Assembly (NCBI GenBank): GCA_965539935.1
Contig: CBETVX010000043.1
Span: forward strand, 1 to 26,055
DNA length: 26,055 bases
Direction: 5' to 3'
Source of the DNA: CBETVX01 sp965539935
GTDB lineage: Bacteria > Bacillota > Clostridia > Peptostreptococcales > Caminicellaceae
The notes below the pieces were generated by a model, which saw only the letters and a program-made list of their open reading frames with translations, had not been told where the DNA came from and ran no database searches. This document shows, in pieces, positions 22,292 through 26,055 of the stretch. Position numbers and translations under genes: made by a program. Numbering within the stretch: the first letter of the stretch is position 1; every line of letters starts with the position of its first letter.

Positions 22292-22855
22292 ATGCTAAAG
22301 ATAACTTCAACCCCTGCCCTTATCGGAATAAAAACTACGCCGGGTAAGCTTGATATTAGACAGCCAAAGGCTGATGTAAACATGCACACAGAGCATCCTA
22401 AAGTTGAGATAAAGAACGATCTTCCAAAGGTTAAAATAGATCAGTACCAATGTTTTGCAGAGGCAGGACTAAAAAATTTCAGCGACCTTAATAAGGAAGG
22501 TGCTCAGCTAGCCAGACAAGCAGCCATGGAAGGTATAGCTAGAAGAGTGAGGCAAGGAAATGAACTGGCGGCCATAGAAACAAAAACTGACCCTATACCA
22601 TCTCAAGCGGAAGAAAATGCCTTTGAACTATTTAATAAAGAATTTAACTTTGACCTTGTCCCAAAAAGCAGACCAAAGATTGAGCTTATAAGGGGTAAAG
22701 CAGATATTACTTTGCATAGGGGAAAAGTAGAGATGGATGTTAGGGTCAATAAACCTATCATTAACTATACTAGAGGAAAAGTAGAAATATATTTAAAGCA
22801 AAGAAATAGTATTGAGATTGAGCATATAGAAAATAGATTTGATAGGAAAATATGA
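22292..22855 (+). CDS. yviE: DUF6470 flagellar-operon protein (YviE-like)
   Basis: A 187-residue protein matching the DUF6470/YviE family that sits between flgL and fliW in Bacilli and Clostridia. Two similar beta-rich blocks are seen: N-terminal ITSTPALIGIKTTPGKLDIR and QPKADVNMHTEHPKVEIKND, and C-terminal PKIELIRGKADITLHRGKVE and PIINYTRGKVEIYLKQ. A helical centre (AGLKNFSDLNKEGAQLARQA) joins them. Function unknown. The ATG at 22292 follows GAGGAGG; the TTG at 22271 precedes the ribosome site. Confidence 0.88.
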   Translation: MLKITSTPALIGIKTTPGKLDIRQPKADVNMHTEHPKVEIKNDLPKVKIDQYQCFAEAGLKNFSDLNKEGAQLARQAAMEGIARRVRQGNELAAIETKTDPIPSQAEENAFELFNKEFNFDLVPKSRPKIELIRGKADITLHRGKVEMDVRVNKPIINYTRGKVEIYLKQRNSIEIEHIENRFDRKI

Positions 22856-22890
22856 TGTATAGTATATAAAAATATAAAAGGAGAGATTTT

Positions 22891-23343
22891 ATGAAACTTA
22901 ATACTCGCCATTTTGGGGAGATAGAGATAAATGAAGAGAAAATAATATATTTTGATGAAGGAATACCTAGTTTTGAATACATAAAAAGATTTATAATAAT
23001 TAGTAATCCAAATCCCCAAATACCTTTCCAATGGCTACAGGCTGTAGACGATCCCAATATTGCATTTGTTATTGCAAACCCCTTCTTATTTAATGAAAAA
23101 TACGAATTTGATATCCCTGATAAAATAAAAAAGCAGTTAAATATACAAAATCCTAAAGAAGTAGAAGTGTATTCCATAGCTGTAGTTCCAGATGACATAC
23201 AAAATATGACTATAAACCTTCAGGCTCCTATAATCATTAATACATCAAATAATAAAGCTAAACAGATAATATTAGATAATGAAAAGTATCCTATAAGATA
23301 TTATTTGTTTAAACCATTAAATGTATATGGAGGGGAGAAATAA
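22891..23343 (+). CDS. fliW: Flagellar assembly factor FliW
   Basis: A 150-residue FliW. In Bacillus it binds either flagellin or CsrA; free FliW takes CsrA off hag mRNA, coupling flagellin level to its own translation. Motifs: NTRHFGEIEINEEKIIYFDE, GIPSFEYIKRFIII, and PFQWLQAVDDPNIAFVIANP. ATG behind AAAGGAGAG. It ends two bases before csrA, indicating coupled translation. Confidence 0.96.
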   Translation: MKLNTRHFGEIEINEEKIIYFDEGIPSFEYIKRFIIISNPNPQIPFQWLQAVDDPNIAFVIANPFLFNEKYEFDIPDKIKKQLNIQNPKEVEVYSIAVVPDDIQNMTINLQAPIIINTSNNKAKQIILDNEKYPIRYYLFKPLNVYGGEK

Positions 23344-23345
23344 AC

Positions 23346-23573
23346 TTGCTTATACTTACACGAAAAATTGATGAGAGTATTATAATAGATGGAAATATCG
23401 AAGTTAAAATTATAGGGGTAGAGGAAGGAAAGGTCAAAATAGGTATTTCAGCTCCAAAGGAGATAGAAATACATCGAAGGGAAATATACCTTCAAATACA
23501 AGAAGAAAATAAAAAAGCTGCTTTAGGGAAATTAGACCTAGAGGATGTTGAAAATTTGTTGAAAAACAGTTAA
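23346..23573 (+). CDS. csrA: Carbon storage regulator CsrA (RNA-binding)
   Basis: A 75-residue CsrA: MLILTRKIDESIIIDGNIEV, GKVKIGISAPKEIEIHRREI, a standard five-strand fold with the RNA-binding loops intact (LTRK; IHRREIY). It blocks flagellin translation by binding GGA sites in the hag leader. The start is TTG, with GGAGGGG inside the end of fliW. No terminator is seen before the hag promoter. Confidence 0.96.
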   Translation: MLILTRKIDESIIIDGNIEVKIIGVEEGKVKIGISAPKEIEIHRREIYLQIQEENKKAALGKLDLEDVENLLKNS

Positions 23574-23639
23574 GTGAGAAAAAACACCAAAATCATATCA
23601 CATATTGCAAGAATTCTAAAAAAATTTTTCTAACTAAAC

Positions 23640-23666
23640 TAAAGTTTTTTTTTATTTAACCGATAT
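23640..23666 (+). promoter_or_regulatory. Sigma-D promoter of the flagellin gene
   Basis: TAAA (23640-23643), 15-bp spacer, ACCGATAT (23659-23666). It is close to the consensus TAAA-N15-GCCGATAT. It lies 92 bp before the start codon, giving a leader of about 85 nt. Confidence 0.85.
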
Positions 23667-23685
23667 ATAAAATGAAAGATAAAAA

Positions 23686-23705
23686 TTTTAGTTGGCCAAC
23701 TAAAA
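23686..23705 (+). promoter_or_regulatory. 20-bp perfect dyad in the hag leader
   Basis: TTTTAGTTGG and CCAACTAAAA are exact reverse complements. As RNA it forms a hairpin close to the 5' end of the flagellin mRNA, suited to protecting it from decay. It contains no GGA, so it is not itself a CsrA site. Confidence 0.6.
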
Positions 23706-23713
23706 ATATTTTC

Positions 23714-23750
23714 TTGGCATGGATGCCAAAACAAAAAATTTCAAGGAGGA
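23714..23750 (+). promoter_or_regulatory. Putative CsrA-binding sites in the hag leader
   Basis: Site 1 is the hairpin TTGGCA-TGGA-TGCCAA (23714-23729), with GGA in the loop as CsrA prefers. Site 2 is the Shine-Dalgarno AAGGAGGA (23743-23750). This is the two-site layout known for Bacillus hag, with fliW and csrA directly upstream. Confidence 0.75.
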
Positions 23751-23757
23751 ATTAATA

Positions 23758-24594
23758 ATGAGAATTAATCACAATCTTATGGCATTAAATACTAACCGCC
23801 AATTAAGCATTGTAAATGGAAACACTTCTAAGTCTATGGAAAAATTATCTTCAGGATATAGAATTAACAGAGCTGGAGACGATGCAGCTGGTCTTTCTAT
23901 TTCTGAAAAAATGAGAGCTCAAATTAGAGGTCTTGATCAAGCTTCAAGAAATGCTCAAGATGGTATATCATTAATCCAAACTGCTGAAGGTGCTTTAAAT
24001 GAAACTCATTCTATACTTCAGCGTATGAGAGAGTTAGTTGTTCAAGGTGGTAACCTTGGTACAAATGAATCAGAAGATTTAACTGCTATTGATGATGAAA
24101 TCAAAGCATTACAAGAAGAACTTAATGGAATTAGTGAACGTACAGAATTCAACGGTAAGAAATTATTAGATGGAACTTATGCATCAGGAACAGGAACACT
24201 TGTATTCCAAATAGGAGCAAATACTAGTCAACAAATGACACTTAATATTACTAGTATGTCTGCTTCTTCATTAGGTGTAGATTCACTTGATATTACAACT
24301 TTTGCTTCTACTAGTGATGTAGATACTGCTTTAGGAGCAATAGATACAGCTATTGAAACAGTGTCTTCTGCACGTTCTAAACTTGGTGCAACACAAAACC
24401 GTTTAGAACATACAATAAACAATCTTGACAATGCCTCTGAAAACTTAACAGCTGCTGAATCAAGAATTAGAGATGTAGATATGGCAGAAGAAATGATGGA
24501 ATATACTAAAAATAATATTCTTCAACAAGCAGCTCAGGCAATGCTTGCTCAAGCAAATCAACAACCACAAGGTGTACTTTCATTATTAAGATAA
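23758..24594 (+). CDS. hag: Flagellin
   Basis: A 278-residue flagellin. N-terminal D0/D1: MRINHNLMALNTNRQLSIVN, then SSGYRINRAGDDAAGLSISE and KMRAQIRGLDQASRNAQDGI. C-terminal D1/D0: LGATQNRLEHTINNLDNASE, ESRIRDVDMAEEMMEYTK and NNILQQAAQAMLAQANQQ. The central region is short, so there is little surface domain. The start ATG 23758 follows AAGGAGGA; an in-frame ATG at 23719 lies in the CsrA hairpin. Transcribed from a sigma-D promoter and probably repressed by CsrA. Confidence 0.97.
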   Translation: MRINHNLMALNTNRQLSIVNGNTSKSMEKLSSGYRINRAGDDAAGLSISEKMRAQIRGLDQASRNAQDGISLIQTAEGALNETHSILQRMRELVVQGGNLGTNESEDLTAIDDEIKALQEELNGISERTEFNGKKLLDGTYASGTGTLVFQIGANTSQQMTLNITSMSASSLGVDSLDITTFASTSDVDTALGAIDTAIETVSSARSKLGATQNRLEHTINNLDNASENLTAAESRIRDVDMAEEMMEYTKNNILQQAAQAMLAQANQQPQGVLSLLR

Positions 24595-24603
24595 TATAAT
24601 TGA

Positions 24604-24655
24604 ATAATATTATAAAAAGGGAGTTTATAACTCCCTTTTATAATATTATATTATT
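24604..24655 (+). terminator. Long hairpin after hag, probable terminator
   Basis: AATAATATTATAAAAAGGGAG-type arm (24604-24623) pairs with CTCCCTTTTATAATATTAT-type arm (24631-24649), 21 pairs with one bulged A, loop TAT. The following bases are AT-rich rather than a clean T-run. Its right arm overlaps a second inverted repeat (24641-24704). Confidence 0.7.
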
Positions 24656-24704
24656 CTTATGGATTGCTTAAGTAAAAGCATTTTATAAGAATAATATAAT
24701 ATTA
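24641..24704 (+). promoter_or_regulatory. Competing 20-bp inverted repeat between hag and the glycosyltransferase
   Basis: 24641-24660 and 24685-24704 are exact reverse complements, with an inner GCTT/AAGC stem. Bases 24641-24649 also form the right arm of the hag terminator hairpin, so only one of the two structures can form at a time. Confidence 0.7.
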
Positions 24705-24725
24705 CATCTTTAGGAGGAATATTAG

Positions 24726-26055
24726 ATGAAGCTGAGTATTTGCATGATGGTAAAAAACGAATCACAGCATTTAAAAAAGTGTCTAGATAGCTTATTACCT
24801 ATTATGAAAAAAATAAAATCAGAATTAATTATTGTTGATACAGGCTCAGAAGACAATACGGTAGAAATAGCAAAGAAGTATACAGACAAAGTATATTTTC
24901 ATAAATGGAATAATAATTTTTCTGAAATGAGAAATAAAACCATCAGTTATGCAAAGGGAGAATGGATTTTTATTATAGATGGAGATGAAGTAGTTGAAAA
25001 GCCACAGTTATTGGTAAAGTTTTTAAAGTCTAAAGAATCAAATTATTACAATACAGGTTTAGTTCTAATTAAAAGTTATTTAAATGAATATAATGAATCT
25101 TCCTATGGGGTTCACTTATTAAGTAGATTATTTAAAAATTATGAAGGTTTTGGATATGAAGGAGCAATCCATGAAAGGGCTAAGCTTAAGGACCCAGTTT
25201 GTAATATTGGGGTTCAATTACTTCATTACGGATATTTATCAACAGATAAAGATTTAATGGAGAGAAAATTTCATAGAAATGTGCAGATTCTTAAACGAGA
25301 AATTGAAAAGGAACCAGATAATATCTATAACTGGTATCAGCTTGCTCAATCCTATGGCATGCATAAAGATTATGAAGAGGCACTTGATGCTATAATAAAG
25401 GCCTATGAATTAATTAAAGAAAAAAAATATGACGCCAGCACATACGTATATGTATATAATTTTTTAGTAATTGCATATTATTGGAATAAAAAATATGAAC
25501 AAACTGAACAGATTTGTAAGGAAGTACAAAAAATTAAAGATAATCAGATAGATACCTATTTCTTTTTAGGACATTCTCAAAAGAAACTTAAAAAAATAGA
25601 GGATGCTATTAAAAGTTTTAGAAAATACCTGGAACTTCATAATAAATATGATAGAGCAAATATTAATTCTATAGAACCTATTCATACAATAGGGTATTTG
25701 GAAGAAGTATATTTGAACTTGAGCTTCTTATATATGGAAACAGGGAAATATGAGAAAGCTATTAAATATACTGAATTGATTCAAAGGGAAGAAGTTTTAA
25801 ATAAAGGGTTAAGAACTATTATAGATATATTTTTAAAATCTAAAAAATTTGATGAGTTAAAAAAATATTACGATAGTAAAATAGTTGTATTTGATAATTA
25901 TTTAGTTAATGATTTCATTATTTATTTAGAAAAACAATCCACTAATTTAACTATAGAAGAAAGAAATGAAATAAATAAGGTCTTTGCTAATGGCGACTGT
26001 CATTACTCAATTTTAAATAAAATTAGGTCAATAGATTTAACAAATAATTTTATTG
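24726..26055 (+). CDS. GT2-type glycosyltransferase with TPR repeats (partial, runs off the window)
   Basis: The frame is open from ATG 24726 (AGGAGGAAT upstream) to the window end, 443 codons, without a stop. Residues 1-190 are a GT-A glycosyltransferase: MKLSICMMVKNESQHLKKCL, IIVDTGSEDNT (35-45), the metal-binding DGD (85-87) and a FGYEGAIHERA segment. Residues about 205-443 are tetratricopeptide-like helix pairs (DNIYNWYQLAQSYGMHKDYE, DTYFFLGHSQKKLKKIEDAI, LNLSFLYMETGKYEKAIKYT). This GT2-TPR layout is known from SunS-like protein glycosyltransferases. Adjacent to flagellin, it probably glycosylates flagellin; the sugar is unknown. Confidence 0.85.
   Translation, partial: MKLSICMMVKNESQHLKKCLDSLLPIMKKIKSELIIVDTGSEDNTVEIAKKYTDKVYFHKWNNNFSEMRNKTISYAKGEWIFIIDGDEVVEKPQLLVKFLKSKESNYYNTGLVLIKSYLNEYNESSYGVHLLSRLFKNYEGFGYEGAIHERAKLKDPVCNIGVQLLHYGYLSTDKDLMERKFHRNVQILKREIEKEPDNIYNWYQLAQSYGMHKDYEEALDAIIKAYELIKEKKYDASTYVYVYNFLVIAYYWNKKYEQTEQICKEVQKIKDNQIDTYFFLGHSQKKLKKIEDAIKSFRKYLELHNKYDRANINSIEPIHTIGYLEEVYLNLSFLYMETGKYEKAIKYTELIQREEVLNKGLRTIIDIFLKSKKFDELKKYYDSKIVVFDNYLVNDFIIYLEKQSTNLTIEERNEINKVFANGDCHYSILNKIRSIDLTNNFI

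Noticed and set aside
22765..23198. Minus-strand frames opposite yviE and fliW
   Set aside because: Shadow frames of conserved genes, without ribosome sites.
23719..23757. Longer flagellin N-terminus from ATG 23719
   Set aside because: That ATG sits in the CsrA hairpin; the Shine-Dalgarno and all flagellin homology point to ATG 23758.
1..26055. tRNA or rRNA genes, prophage or transposase genes
   Set aside because: Nothing with a tRNA fold, rRNA sequence, integrase or transposase motif was seen.

Overview
The window looks like a chromosomal segment from a low-GC, Gram-positive, endospore-forming, motile anaerobe of the class Clostridia. The Tissierellales/Alkaliphilus neighbourhood is my guess; the genus cannot be fixed from sequence alone. 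Evidence: AT-rich DNA, AGGAGG-type ribosome sites, GTG/TTG starts, a YyaC sporulation protein, a SAM-I riboswitch on metK, sigma-A and sigma-D promoters, and a late flagellar cluster in the Bacillus order (comF, yvyF, flgM, flgN, flgK, flgL, yviE, fliW, csrA, hag).

Layout. 1-3650: an unrecognised 392-residue protein, an AEC-family permease, YyaC (minus strand) and a small exported protein. 3714-7468, minus strand: a large secreted phosphodiester-glycosidase-type protein and a TtcA-like tRNA thiolase. 7469-8316: a 116-nt element that folds as a three-way junction, then a small multidrug-export-type membrane protein with its own sigma-A promoter. 8565-10077: promoter, SAM-I riboswitch, intrinsic terminator, metK, terminator. 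10117-11673: DUF378 (minus strand), then DUF1659, DUF2922 and YvrJ behind a leader with an intrinsic terminator. 11915-15004: a consensus sigma-A promoter with a perfect LexA box in its spacer, a ComK-like regulator and RecD2 helicase. 15122-16633: a membrane GAF-GGDEF diguanylate cyclase. 16932-24594: ComF and the flagellar genes, interrupted by a four-helix-bundle (23S intervening-sequence type) gene. 24726 to the end: a glycosyltransferase with TPRs, probably acting on flagellin.

How the genes fit together. FlgM holds sigma-D until the hook is finished. Sigma-D promoters stand before flgM and hag. FliW and CsrA control hag translation, and the hag leader shows a GGA-loop hairpin plus a GGA in the Shine-Dalgarno. 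FlgN, FlgK and FlgL build the hook-filament junction. The ComK-like protein, RecD2 and ComF suggest a DNA-uptake/repair theme, and the LexA box suggests it answers to DNA damage.

Most unusual features: (i) a LexA-controlled ComK-like gene; (ii) a family of modular intergenic repeats built from 7-bp units, present in most larger gaps; (iii) the junction-fold element at 7580-7695; (iv) a 48-bp perfect palindrome that duplicates the end of flgL in inverted form, followed by a foreign-looking gene between inverted heptamer arrays; (v) overlapping, mutually exclusive hairpins before flgM and after hag.
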